Below, in pieces: positions 51,720 through 63,705 of a DNA stretch of 64,000 bases (positions are counted from its first letter, which is position 1; each line of letters starts with the position of its first letter). The notes below the pieces were generated by a model, which ran no database searches, was not told the DNA's origin, and worked only from the letters and a program-made list of their open reading frames with translations. A program made the translations under genes and the position numbers. Origin of the DNA: Musa acuminata AAA Group (Eukaryota; Streptophyta; Magnoliopsida; Zingiberales; Musaceae); contig NC_088340.1 in the NCBI RefSeq assembly GCF_036884655.1, forward strand, positions 5,787,501 to 5,851,500, in the 5' to 3' direction.

Positions 51720-52221
51720 CGGCTCCCTCGGGATTAAGTTGGCCGCCGTGCTCCATAAGATATTAAACCCTGCACGTGCATAGCACCTGAGATATTACAA
51801 CTTGCTGGCGTTCAAGTGCCGCTGAGAATGAAAACTCTGTAAATAAAATTCCCCCAAGAAATATCTCCTATCAACCTATTTCTTTTAGATGGACTAAGAT
51901 TTGGGTCATAGGAATAAATTCTAGAATTCACATAAAAAATAAATTTTATAAAATATAAATATATGAGAGTGATTTTAAAAAAAAATCACTTCGATGCAAA
52001 TTATATACATATTTCATTTCTTGACGTTATATACAATAAAAAAGTTATAAGAATTTGTATCATGATCCTTTTATAATATTTTTTCTATTTAGATACAATG
52101 TTTTCTGTATATGAACCAAAATAGTGTAATAATGTTTCAAAACACCAAAGTTGACTTTTTATGACTTGTTTTAAATATTTCAATGCAAATCATGTTCGTA
52201 TCTATTTGTTGACATTATGAG

Positions 52222-52223
<2 letters not shown>
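51720..52223. other. Upstream flank of eRF3, AT-rich
   Basis: No clear TATA box for eRF3 was seen, consistent with a housekeeping promoter. A second AAACCCTG motif, at about 51764-51771, is on the plus strand. Beyond ~51830 the sequence is AT-rich with no gene. Confidence 0.4.

Positions 52224-52318
<95 letters not shown>
52224..52318. repeat. (TA)n microsatellite, about 95 bp
   Basis: Uninterrupted TA units adjacent to the start of the putative solo LTR at 52365. Confidence 0.95.
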
Positions 52319-52319
<1 letters not shown>

Positions 52320-52364
52320 TAACCTATTTGCATTGTTTTTATGTTCAGATATAATATTTCATAT

Positions 52365-53662
52365 TGTTGAATCTCATATTTTGATGATGATGTCAATTCT
52401 CATTTGTTATCTAATCCATATGTTGAGATAAGTGTGTAGGATTAACTACGATGAAAGTAAGACATGCAGTAGTTGCGCCAGAGTCAAGACTGTGATCACG
52501 ATAGGAGTTCGAGAGTTCGACGGAAGTCCGGATGGTCGTCGGAGGTTCTACGGGAACAAATCCGAGAAGTCCAGGAGCTTGCCGAAAGAAGCTCATCGGA
52601 ACTCACTAAGTGGATCGTCGCAAGTCCAGGAGTTTGCTGGAAATCCGTAGGAGCATCACCGAGGGTTCATCGGATGATCGACGGAAGTTTGTCGGAAGCT
52701 CGTCGAAAGAAGCGAATAACGCACCGGAGCAAGTTACAGTAAATATCTTAAGAAAAATTGTAGTTAGCATGATGATTAAGTTAGAAATGGGAGGTGATCC
52801 CATTAACTTAATCTTGGGGTAATTGGGCCCTTAACAGACCCAAATTGGGTCGAATGGATCAGCCCATTTGGACCTAGATTTCTTGGCCAAAGGTGGCACC
52901 ACCTGGGTCGGCGGTGGCACCGCCCAGGGCTCAGTCTCCGAGCTATAGCTGGGCGGTGCAATCGCCTCTGACAAAGGTGCAACCGCCTGAACAGGAGGTG
53001 CAACCGCCCTTGACAGGAGGTGGCACCTCGCACCTCCCAGAGGCTCAGTCTTCGAGCTCTGCCAGGCGGTGCAACCGCCAGACCCCGGAATTCCAGGAAT
53101 TGACAGTTTTGAGCTCGGAATTCAAACTGGGTTGGGGCCTATAAATGCCCCACCCTTTCAGTAATGATAGAGCAACCAAAAACCACCGAAATCTTGATCT
53201 TACTCTGTGATTTTTAGAGCTCAAAAGTGTTGTATGAGTTAGAAGTTCTCCTCCCTCTTTTCTTCCAAGTTCTGATATTTCAAGAGAGGAGAGAAAATTC
53301 TGTAAGGGTTGTCTCCTAAGCCCGTCAAAAGGAGTGAAACAGTAAAAGGGTGGTTGGCCTTCGCCTATTGAAGGAAGGCCTCCAGTGGACGTCGGTAACC
53401 TTGTCGGTGGAGGAAGTCAGAAGTGGATGTAGGTCAAGATTGACCGAACCACTCTAAAATTACGGTGCTCTCTGGTTTGCATTTACTTTGAGCATATTAT
53501 CTTTACTGCAAACCTCCTCAATAGCTTACTGCATTCTGCGCATTTATGATCATGTTTCAAAGTTCAGTGTTTTCCGAATCGGTGTTTAGACGTAAATCAA
53601 TTTTATCGTACGAACATCATATTTCAGTTTGCGCTTACATTATGATTTTCATCGTAACTGCA
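52365..53662. mobile_element. Probable solo LTR (Copia/SIRE-like), about 1.3 kb
   Basis: It begins TGTTGAATCTCATATTTTG, a typical start for large Copia LTRs, and plausibly ends CGTAACTGCA at 53662. A TATAAAT promoter-like box lies at 53140-53146, followed by a transcript-like leader. There is no gag-pol on either side and no second LTR in the window, so it is a solo LTR or truncated end. I see no clear target duplication; the right boundary is uncertain because a C-rich low-complexity run follows. Confidence 0.6.
52885..53085. repeat. Array of palindromic GGCGGTGCAACCGCC-like units inside the solo LTR
   Basis: At least six imperfect units of GGCGGTGGCACCGCC, GGCGGTGCAACCGCC or AGGTGCAACCGCC, spaced by ~15-60 bp and interleaved with two copies of GGCTCAGTCT-CGAGCT. 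Each perfect unit can fold on itself. Confidence 0.75.
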
Positions 53663-53666
53663 AACC

Positions 53667-53725
53667 CCCCCCCCCCTCTCCCCCCCTCCCCTCACACACA
53701 CACACATATATGAATGAAAACACAC
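53667..53725. repeat. Low-complexity C-rich and (CA)n tract
   Basis: A run of C interrupted by T is followed by (CA)n and a second short (CA)n. This type of tract is prone to assembly and replication errors. Confidence 0.85.
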
Positions 53726-55325
53726 ACACATTACAAAATATTATAACTAACTTTTTAAGAGAAATGACACCTATTTCGAGTTAGAAATTATCGAAAAGTA
53801 TTCGAGAAAAATTAAACTCTTGTGGAAGATGAAAGTGGTTTATCTCAAGTATTTACTAAACTAGATATGATCAACTTCTTTAAGAGGAATAAGAATGAAT
53901 GAGACTATGCTCGTTGTGAAGAAAAGGTTGACAAGAAGAACTAACCAACAGATGCTAGAGTATAAGAGGATAGAAAACAATCAATGAGTTTAGGGTTTAG
54001 AGTGTAAGAGGAGAGGATAGGAGTTAAGACATAAGAGAAGAATAAATAATTAGATTTAGGGCATGAGAGAAAATAAAATAATTATGAGAGAATTTAGAGT
54101 TTAAAATAAAACAATTAACGATCAACGAGGAGAGTTGCATTTAATTGGTGGGTGGCATTGAGAGTATTAGAGGAAAAAGAGATATTAAATAAAAAAAAAT
54201 TAAAACTAGGAGCATCTTTTCTAAAAAAAAAGTTGTGTAGGAAAATAGTCCAATGTATAGTTAAAAATAGACTTTTAGTAATTATAAAATAAAAATAAAA
54301 ACACAAGACTGTGTGAAAAGCAAACCAAGAAGATGGCGTGCAGCACATTGTATTGTCTTGTCTTGTCTTCTTTGTTTCATTGGATGCACTATGTCCCCAT
54401 GATAAGATAAGAGGAGAAGAAAAAAAAATGGCGGAAATAAAAATAATTTATAAGAATAAATTTTATTACAATAAGCATCATGAACTCGTCATGTATTTTT
54501 GGAATTTATAATATAAATTTATATCAACTACATTTAATATCATATATATTTTTTGTTGGGAGAAGACCTTTCAAATCAAAAACGAATTGTAGAGATCAAT
54601 AATAATAAATATATTAATCTGACACTTCATATGTGCCAAATCACAAAAAATATTAAATATTTTTACATATTTTACTCCACCAAACCTAGAAACATATAAG
54701 GTATTATCTAAGTGATATATGGTTATAATCATAAGAATTATAGTAATTGTTCTTTTTGAATGTTATTATAATAAAAAAAACTAAATTTAGGATAAATTTA
54801 ATTGTGTTGGGAAAAAAAGACGGTTTTTGTTGTTAGTTCACAAAAGAAGTCCGTACATTTAATATTTGATTATTTTAACATGCTATCATGGTGTGATCCA
54901 TCTCATCTACATCATCCAAATCAAGTGTCTTAAGTGGGCACGTAGGAAAATATATTTTACATTAGGCAAGCTTATATAGGCGCACATCGATGTATATGAT
55001 ATGATTGTTTAAACATCTTTTTGGTACGAACAATTTTTTCTCATATTTTTCGATGATTTAAAAAAACTTAATTGTAATTTAAAAATTAAAGTTTTTAACG
55101 TGTTTAAAAATCTAAAAATGCTATAAAGAATGAAAATGGTTTTTTGATCAAAGTGAATTCACTACTAACTTTTTATAATAAACCTGACATTCGACATTAA
55201 ATACAATGTTATAGTCATCCCAACAAATTGGCAGGATAGAAATAAAAAAAATTAACTACACTAAGGAACATGCTCGAAACAAATAATTAACTAAATGTAT
55301 ATGGGATGAAGGAGATAATTTTGTT
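53726..55325. other. AT-rich intergenic region, no gene seen
   Basis: A-rich decayed sequence with short purine-rich repeats of GGTTTAG/GTGTAAGAGGA type at ~53960-54110. No coding frame or RNA gene is supported. Confidence 0.5.
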
Positions 55326-55329
55326 AATA

Positions 55330-55860
55330 TCTTGATGCCCGGATTGGGTATCCGTATGACCAAATCCTGAGGGCATGAGATCATCCAAGTGAGTTCTCGA
55401 CGGAGGGACAAAGTCGTTGAAGTTGGAATGGGTTGGTGAGGGTGATTCCGAGGTTATCTAAGGTGAGGCCGGAGTAGGTGTGATCTACGTCAGGCCCTGG
55501 ACAATCGATCGACATTGGGTGAGATTTTTGACTCGATCCCTCCGAAGCTTAGGTTAACAGCGAGGAATTGGATTTATGTTAGGTGAGATTTTTTTTGGAG
55601 AGTGATCCCTTATCGAATAGGTGTTGGTGTTTGATTTTTATACCTACGGAGCTAACGAGAGGAAACTGCGGTTGTAGGGGTTGCTCATACCTCCTACAAT
55701 ATATTTATGTGGACAGTCGACTTGTATAACTCCTAACAACGTGGATCGACCTATCTGAACTCCTGTGGTGTGGTGTCGATTTATACCATCCCACGCGGCG
55801 CAAGGCTGACGAGGAATGACTGAGCGGGTGTCAATCGCCAGCTCAAGCCTTTCCTACATC
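55330..55860. mobile_element. Relic LTR fragment, related to 19861-20340
   Basis: GC-richer island with the shared blocks TTTTTGACTCGAT (about 55526), TTTTTATAC (about 55635) and CGTGGATCGACCT (55740-55752) in the same order as at 19861-20340. It contains partial internal repeats (GGTGAGATTTTT twice). Element ends and full family are not defined. Confidence 0.5.
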
Positions 55861-58800
55861 AAACAAATATCACATTATCCTCCATGTGAGCTTTCTGATG
55901 GTTGTTAGCATATTAAGTTTAGCATAAAAATAAACTTGAATGAAATCAAACAAATCATATTTGAAAGTCTTTTTCTTAAATTTGTTTATCACTTGTTTTT
56001 TATTATATATGATTAAAGTTGGTAAACAACTCTAGATTTATTTTTATTAGTTTATGATAAGTCAATTTCTTATTGGCAAGATGAGATTTAAATTCAAGTC
56101 AAGTCCACTTATAAACTTATCATAGATGGAGGTGCAAAAAAGATGGAAGGATTCAACAAATGACCTTTGCAAAAACTATATTAGGAACAAAGTCTCTTTC
56201 GATACCTATGTTAATGGAGAATTTATACCATTCAAAAATTATAAGAGTTGAAATTTTTTTAGATCTGATAAAAGAATGGACATGGGGGCTTTTATAGGGT
56301 ATTTGGTGATCATTGGGTAGAGGTAGAGATTACGGTATGATAAGGTGTGTCGATAGCGTGAAAAAATCCTAAAAAAATCTAAAAATACCTAAAAATAAGA
56401 AAAAAAAATTATGATGCTTAATTTGGAACTAAATATAAGTTCAGTATAATTTTATCAAAAATATTTTAAATTATGAAGGAATAATGACACGTATCTTTTT
56501 CGAGCTTTAACGAACAGTGACATTTTTCGAATCATCTTTCTATTGATATTAAATTATCTAAAAAATATGACTTGAATTGTTATATTATGAGTTAAACTTT
56601 AAGGTTAAGATAAATCAAATAATAAATATGATCATTATATATACCTAGTTCTATTAATAAAAAGAATGATGAGACTCTAGGTGTTGGATCAAGATCATCG
56701 ATCCTATGTATTTGTATATTAATATGATATGTTTGTTAGAATTAATCTTGAAAATTGCTCCATGACACATTATGACATATTATATCGGTACATCATATGT
56801 CATTGGTGTATTAATATAGTGATGATCATTACTTAATCATCATAAGCCACATGTGTTTGAGGTAGCTCTTGACGTAACTATGATTGTGACACGTATTGGT
56901 GTAGAGGTTAGAGAACACTGAAACATTTATTTTTACCACTAATTGCTTCATATTATGAGACTGATCGTACTTTAAAAATAATAACCAATTATTATCGTAT
57001 TATTATTTGTCATAAGATCTTCTATAATAGGATGGTTAGGATTATGATGTGTTATATTCTATGTCTATGTTGTATAGGTTCTATCGTATTTGTTCAAAAT
57101 TATTGATTTTTTTTTTTCGACCGTATATAAACTTCATTAGTACCTCATCGAGCTCTATGATTTGAATCTTGAAATAAGTAATATGGGTCAAATCTTGAGA
57201 AAATCATCATTAAAATCATTAATTATAATATTAAAATCTTAATTAAAACCTAATTAAACATCTTCTACTATTGTAAACATATAAATCACCCTAATATACA
57301 TTAAATATAAATATTTTATGAAATATATATCTAGTTTTAATTAATTCAACATTAAGCACACTAATCATAATATTAAAAATCTTAATTATTTTATAATTAA
57401 TCCTATTCTACTATGATAAATATGTCAATCGATATAATAGATATTAACCACATAAAATAGAGTTAATCATCTTATAAATTTATAAAAATCTAGAAATAAA
57501 ATACATTTCTCTAATCTGATCCTCCTCTCTCTAACTTAAGTGTTAATCCTCTTAAATTTGATCCAATCCATAAATCACAGTTTTGCATAAGTTTAAAAGA
57601 GTGAAAATATAAAAACAAGAGAGAAATTTATGAGTGAGAATAAGTTTCAAAGAATAAAAGAGATTTAAAAATATTTTGAACTCATTCCAACAATCAAATT
57701 GTCCGTTGGAAATAGGTAAATTTCAGTGCTTAATTGGTATTGGTTGAAATCCAAACGTTATCGATCGATCGAGTTTCGATGGTGCTTACTAGTTAGACTC
57801 TATATCGCTTGATACATGGTACATAATACATAACTGCGTAAAATAAGAACTTTGATTCGATACTTGTCGATTGAATCGATACGTATTGCTCATACCATAC
57901 TATATCAGATGATACAATGAACTTTGATTCCATGTCTCGTATCAATCACACCCAAGACGAAAAAAAAAATTAATTTATTGATTCTTCTGTGAATGAATTA
58001 CAATATTCTAAACTTTTTTATAGATTCAAATATAAGAATATAATAAAATATAAAAAAAATATATTCCTATAAAATCAAATATATGATGTATAATAATTTT
58101 GATTTTATTAAAAAATATTATTTTTAACAGAAAAACTTTTACCTTTGTATATATAAATAACTTCAGCCAAGAAAATGATTTCTTTTTTTAATATTTACTT
58201 TCTTTTTTCTTTATTGAATAGATTTTGTTACGTGACAACTTATTACACATATAAAATATTAATAAAATAATTAAAATTATTTAAATAAATATAAACTAAA
58301 TTAGTTCCACATCACATGTCATGTATATTATTTGATTATAAATGGAGATGTAAAAACCAATGAAAATTGTGGAACACAATTAATTTTTTATTATCTTATA
58401 CTCCTACTACATATGATAGTTAAATACCTTGAAAAACAATGAATTCAAAAGAGATTAGAGAATTATGCCAATTTCATAAATGTCAATGTATGAAAAGATG
58501 AATATATGAAGAAATCATTTTAAGTTATATCAACTATGTTTGATAAGAACAAAGGAAAAGCGGTGAAACTATGGCGAAGGGAATACTAAATAATATTTTC
58601 TTAATAAATTCACACATAATATACACATCATGCACCACTCATTTATCTATATAAAAATTAAAAAGGTTACTATTTCTAACACTTTTATAATATTTATAAT
58701 CTTATTAATTTATTAAATATTTCTAAACTATCTATTTATAAATAGACATAAATATCCTTTTATTCTTCTTCGTCATCTTTTTCTTTCTCATTCTCCTCTC

Positions 58801-59270
58801 TTCCTCTTATTCCTTCATTTCTTCCGGAATGAAATATTAGGACTATAAATAGTAAAATAATATTTTTAAGGGATTATCAATATTAATAGAGTTATCAATA
58901 GTAATGAGAGGATTATGAATAGTAATCTTCAAAATTAATATGATAATTTCAAAATAAAAAAACATTTAGTATCATAACTTTTTATGGGATATCTCCTCTA
59001 GGAAGGTGTCCCATTCATACTCCATTTTACTAGGTTATATTTCTCAAAACTATCTTATAATTTTTTAGATAACATAATATATTTAAATACAATAAAAAAT
59101 ATTAAATTAAAATTATATTGGACAAGAAAAACCTCCACTAATCAATTACTATCAAATGATATCCTTTATTGAGAAATTACCCATTCCTTTTTTTTTTGTT
59201 GTAAATCTCACTCATTTTCTAATCATTTTTTAATTCACTAAACAGGTTTGGATCCATAAACTAGCTAAGG
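55861..59270. other. AT-rich intergenic region, no gene seen
   Basis: Very AT-rich with stops in all frames. No feature could be supported between the relic LTR and the PSBX upstream region. Confidence 0.55.
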
Positions 59271-59674
59271 TGCCTACTCCTCCCTTTCCTCTTCCTCCTC
59301 ATGTTCCGTCTCTTTCACTCATTCCCGTCAAAACGACGACCTAAGCGGCAGAGCATCACCAATGGCGTGACTGCTCTGTTTCGATTCCCCTTCTACGTTA
59401 CCCCTGTTTGTGGGAAGCAGGAACAGAGGAGCTGAACTACACAGAAAATGTATGAGCAGTCATCAGCAGCTGTGAAAGGAGAAGAGCAGCAGCTATGGTT
59501 AAAGTATGTATTTACCGGGAGTCTGTCTTTGTTTAAGCCATGTAAGATTAAACAGTGTTCTCTCAATGTCTGCCCTTCTTCTTCGCCTTTGTTCTCTTCT
59601 AATTGGTTTCAGGTACTGAAACGGGTCCAAGTGAGATCTGGAATATGGCGCAACAACAGCGACAGAATCACAGC

Positions 59675-59686
59675 GATAAGCTTATC
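59675..59686. promoter_or_regulatory. Double I-box palindrome upstream of PSBX
   Basis: GATAAGCTTATC is a perfect 12-bp palindrome made of two GATAAG I-boxes in opposite orientation, 199 bp upstream of the PSBX start codon. I-boxes are classical elements of light-regulated nuclear photosynthesis genes (RBCS, LHCB). Confidence 0.5.
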
Positions 59687-59884
59687 CTCCCAAGTCGCAA
59701 CCAGAAGCCGCCACATGGGATCCGGTCGCTGACATGGCGGCTTGCATCCATTTCCAGCCTCTCGTCCACCTATCCCTTCTCACACCGCTACTTCTACTTC
59801 TGTTCCTCCCTTGTCCATCCGTTCTAAAAGCACGCCTCGGCTTCTTCTCTCCTCACCACCCTGCGATACTGCAAGCACAATCCG

Positions 59885-60280
59885 ATGGCATCTGCTGTGG
59901 CGGCGCTCACCGTGGGCTTGGCCTCACCCTCCTCCGCAACCCAAAAGAGGGCCGTTTCAGGCTCCGATGCCTTCTTCCACTCCATGAGGAACCCCACGAA
60001 GGCCGGCAGGCAGACGCCGAGGCCCCAGCGCCGCTCCCTCCAGGTCCGCGCATCCTCGTCGACTCCGTCGTCTGTGAAGGAGCAGGCGCTCGCGGGGTTG
60101 ACGGCAGCGGCCTTGGCGGCGGCGTTGGTGATCCCGGACGTGGCTGAGGCCGCCCAGCCGGGCCTCTCCCCGTCCCTCAAGAACTTCCTGCTCAGCATCG
60201 TCGCTGGTGGCGTCGTGCTGAGTGCTATTGGAGGGGCAGTCATCGCCGTCTCCAACTTTGATCCCGTCAAACGGAGCTGA
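59885..60280 (+). CDS. PSBX: Photosystem II subunit PsbX, nuclear precursor
   Basis: Single exon, 131 aa. PsbX is a one-span subunit of photosystem II near cytochrome b559 and the quinone exchange region. Seen: a stroma-targeting region rich in Ser, Arg and Ala (1-57), then a thylakoid-type signal with hydrophobic core [15 protein letters not shown] (70-84) and an Ala-rich cleavage site near PDVAEAA (84-90). The mature part begins about residue 91 ([20 protein letters not shown]), with a membrane span at about 100-122 and the conserved end SNFDPVKRS. The bipartite presequence and the NFDPVKR tail are diagnostic of plant PsbX. The start at 59885 gives the expected precursor length. The upstream leader is pyrimidine-rich and lacks a clear TATA box, which is common for photosystem genes. 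It is transcribed towards the ACL5-type gene. Confidence 0.93.
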   Translation: MASAVAALTVGLASPSSATQKRAVSGSDAFFHSMRNPTKAGRQTPRPQRRSLQVRASSSTPSSVKEQALAGLTAAALAAALVIPDVAEAAQPGLSPSLKNFLLSIVAGGVVLSAIGGAVIAVSNFDPVKRS

Positions 60281-61074
60281 AGCTGAAGCTAAAGCTGGAG
60301 AGCAGACGTTCTTTGTAATGCTTGAAGTATATGTTTTCTCTATCCTCCCTTCCTCCTTCCATGAATTCTCTTTAGTGCTTACTCGCTGTAATTTCTACTC
60401 TTGCTAATTCTAAGGTGTTCGTTAACTGGAACCTTTCCACCCATCTCTATCTTTCCTCTGTTTTTTTGTTGTCCATCAAATCTCTTAAGGTTCTAATATT
60501 TTATCAATCACCAAAGTGTAGATCGAATCAAGTTAACAAATAAAAAAAGAAGATACGATCTTGACGATCATAAAAAATAGAGAGATCATAGTAAAAGAAA
60601 CAGTTGACAATCAGTAGAAAGATTGATTCATGTTCAGAAAAGAAATGAAGGTATTATTTATGTATTTCCTTATTTATTTAGTGTCTCTTTGCTCAATGAA
60701 AGAGATTATTGGTTTTGATACATTAGTATTAAAGCTTTTTTCTAGAATTAAAAGGATTGAAAGCTTTAGTTATGGGAGTCTTTAAAGATTTGTTAGTGAT
60801 CAAGAGTTTTGAGGCACTGGTTTTTGCCTCTGTTATCTCTTTCTGTGAATTAGTACTCTCTATCACCTTTTGAGTTGTTTTCTCGAACAAGACAGTAAGT
60901 TAGTGTATGCCTGTGTTCATTTCATAGGATAAGAAACAAGTCAAACACATCATCACAAATTCTTCTTTGCTTTTACTTGAAAGAAGTAGTCTTCAACACC
61001 CAAACTTCTCTCTTTAAGTCATCTTCTTCCTCCAAGCATCGACGACTGTGTAGCTCTTCAACCGCCAAGCGCTG
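60281..61074. other. Tail-to-tail spacer between PSBX and thermospermine synthase
   Basis: About 800 bp holding the 3' untranslated regions of both convergent genes. The part beyond ~60480 is AT-rich. No further gene was seen. Confidence 0.6.
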
Positions 61075-62994
61075 CTAAGCGAAACAAGCCCTTCCATGTC
61101 CGTAGATAAATCTGGCGCTCTCCTCCGTGTAGATATGCGTTTCTTTCAAAAGGCTGCAGTGTTCGGATACCCAACACAATATTAGTCGGCCTGGAAACCA
61201 TATCTACCAACACTTGCTTATCTTGGGATCACTCACGATGTGTAGACGCTCTTGTTCATTGTGGTGGAGGATACAAGTGATTCCCCGTTCAGGTAAAGGA
61301 GTTCTCCGTTTATTCGTTTGCTGATCCTCTCATCGATCTGTTGGGCGTCCAGCATTATCGGCTGGTCCGATGCCTTGAGAGCACATCAAAGAGAGCAAGT
61401 TAATGAGAGTAAGATGACAGCAGCAGCATCTCAATCCAAAGCAACATAAATTCGCGAAGTTACCATTACCCATCCCCAGGTATCCGCGAAGGATGGCACA
61501 TGAGCCGTGTACGCAAGCACATCTGCAGAAAGGAGCAAACTATGCAATGTTTCGGAAGCTAAAAAGGCACTAATACTGTGAACTTACGTTTAAAGACATG
61601 CTTCAAGGTGTTGTAGATGGAAGAGAAGACCTCCTTATGGGTCAGAACACCGGCTGGTCCAGCCTACTTGCAGAGAAAGAATTAGACAGTGGTCGATGCT
61701 TTATGGAAAAGCCTCTCTCTGAACTTGTAAAAGGATAAAGGTAGGAAGGATGCTTTGATTCTTTTAGGATGGGCACCTGAGTAACAAAGATGCCATGATG
61801 GTGCAGCTTGGGCTTCAGAACTTGTTCATAGAAGGACTTGGTGTACAGCTGATAGCATGGTCCTCCTTCCACAGGATCAGCCAAGTCCCCCACTATAATG
61901 TCGTACTTCTCTTCCCTCTTCTCCAGCTCAGCCCTGCACTCATCAATTGTCAATAACCAAAGTAGAGAGAACCGTCGACGATTCTTCTCCGGTTCTTGCT
62001 TTACTGGGAACTGATACCTGTGCATGAATTTAATTGCATGGAAATGACAGCAGAACTTGTTGTCTCATATTTACTAACCTGGCATCGTTGATGACGAGGC
62101 AGAGCTTGTCGCTGGCGAATGCTTCGCAGTTGACCGTCAGATACCTTCGGCAGAAGTCGACCACCTCCTGCATGCCAGTTTCATCAGACAGAATTAATGT
62201 GCATGTGTTCATTACATGTCATGGATGTAAAAGAATAATTGCTGACTATAATTAGATCCTTCCCACATCCAACTTTAGGGTGTTTTATGCATTATACCTC
62301 GTCGATGTCGCACATGACCACTCTCTGGATGGTTTTGTGCTTGAGGACTTCCCTCGCTGCAGACCCCTCGCCACCTCCCATAATAAACACAGTCTTGGGA
62401 CTGCAATCATGACAAAGCCAGTGGAAGTCAGTAGACAAGAGAACTCCTGAAAGCCATGCGGATGTTTTGAAGCTGACAGATAGGATTAGGGAAACAAGGA
62501 CTGACTTGGGGTGGCAAAGAAGGGATGGATGGATCAAGCACTCGTGATAGATGAACTCGTCCATCTCCGCGCTCTGCATCTTTCCATCGATCACCAAAGC
62601 CTTGCCACATGCAGAATAAGTTGGTCATAAGTAGACGAAGCAGAAAAGAAAGAAGAGAAATATTTGTAGAATATATATAGAAACCTTTCCGAAATGTTTA
62701 GTGTCAATAAGAGCTATGTCTTGAAACTTGCTTGTCCCTCGATGCAGCACACTATGAAGACGAAGATGAAGAACAAGAAAAATAGCATCAGTAGGTGGTG
62801 ACTTGATCTCAGCATGCAGGTTATACTAACAAAGATGAGGAACAAGAGATATCTCACCTGTTCAAAGCGAAACACCACTTGAGATCATCATCGATCTCCT
62901 CTTCGTACCACTTGCACGCGTCTACGCCATCTTTGGCTCGATGACGATCGCCATGGGCATTGGTGCCATACACATTCTCCACAGCCTCACCCAT
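61075..62994 (-). CDS. ACL5: Thermospermine synthase, ACAULIS5 type, complete
   Basis: Moves an aminopropyl group from decarboxylated S-adenosylmethionine to spermidine, giving thermospermine, which limits xylem differentiation and allows stem elongation. Exons (minus): 62858-62994, 62685-62751, 62506-62600, 62298-62400, 62079-62167, 61777-61933, 61588-61663, 61464-61522, 61237-61373, 61075-61153; 332 aa, close to Arabidopsis ACL5. Seen: MGEAVE start, CKWYEEEIDDDLKWCFALNS, the nucleotide-binding loop GGGEGSAARE (108-117), GDLADPVEGGPCYQLYTKSF (179-198) with Asp180 and Asp183, QAGPAGVLTHKEVF, and the tail EESARFIYGHGRACFA. The MGEAVE start, DDDLKW and the GHG tail favour ACL5 over spermidine or spermine synthase. 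Skipping the last splice (donor GTGAGT at 61236) would stop translation one codon later. Confidence 0.93.
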
Positions 62995-63051
62995 ATCTTC
63001 TTCGAGGATAAGACAGACACCAAAAGATGTGTGCCAGAAGTGGCAGCGGAT

Positions 63052-63074
63052 GAGAGAGAGAGAGAGAGAGAGAG
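63052..63074. repeat. (GA)n repeat in the ACL5 leader
   Basis: A GA/CT run between the TATA box and the ATG, so it forms a CU-rich stretch in the mRNA leader. Confidence 0.8.
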
Positions 63075-63119
63075 TTGAAGAGAGAAGAGAGGATGTTTGA
63101 GGACCTCAGAGTGGGAGGG

Positions 63120-63127
63120 TATATATA
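63120..63127 (-). promoter_or_regulatory. TATA box of the ACL5-type gene
   Basis: TATATATA on the minus strand, ~125 bp upstream of the ATG at 62994, implying a start site near 63090. No ATG occurs in the predicted leader between there and 62995. Confidence 0.6.
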
Positions 63128-63477
63128 GAGAGGTGGGGTGGGGGAGCATGCGGGATTTGTATGGAAGGAAGGGGGTGGTGATGTTGGTGGGGGGGAAAGC
63201 CAAAGCAAAAAGGACAAGAAACGGCTGCACAATGGAGTGAGCATGAAGTGGAGTGCTGCACGCGAAGGGAAGTCATCCTTTTGTTTGTGTGGCAAATGCG
63301 TGAGTGCAGTCATTTATGTTGCTCCTCCATACTCAAAAAGAGGAATTAAATTTAGCTAGGAGGAGCACTAAGGCTGGGTGGAAGGGCCTGAAGCATCATG
63401 GAGACCATCACCACGCCACGCGTTCTCCATTGCCACGCTCACCCAGCCAAGGTGGCGTGTCTTCCCGGGAGCCGGCG

Positions 63478-63485
<8 letters not shown>

Positions 63486-63523
<38 letters not shown>
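63486..63523. repeat. (AG)n microsatellite
   Basis: About 19 AG units, ~490 bp upstream of the ACL5-type start codon. Confidence 0.95.
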
Positions 63524-63527
<4 letters not shown>

Positions 63528-63621
63528 AGTAACTTACTAAACTTTCTTTCTCTCTCCCTTGTCATTAGACTTTAAAGAACTCATTAATTACACTATAATT
63601 AAGTATGAGGTAAAAGCATTC

Positions 63622-63624
<3 letters not shown>

Positions 63625-63698
<74 letters not shown>
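63625..63698. repeat. (TA)n microsatellite
   Basis: About 37 uninterrupted TA units, followed by three ATGTAAG-like short repeats (GATGTAAGATGTAAGATGGC). Confidence 0.95.

Positions 63699-63705
<7 letters not shown>

Noticed and set aside
59448..59732. 94-codon frame upstream of PSBX
   Set aside because: It lies in the PSBX promoter and leader zone with no family resemblance.
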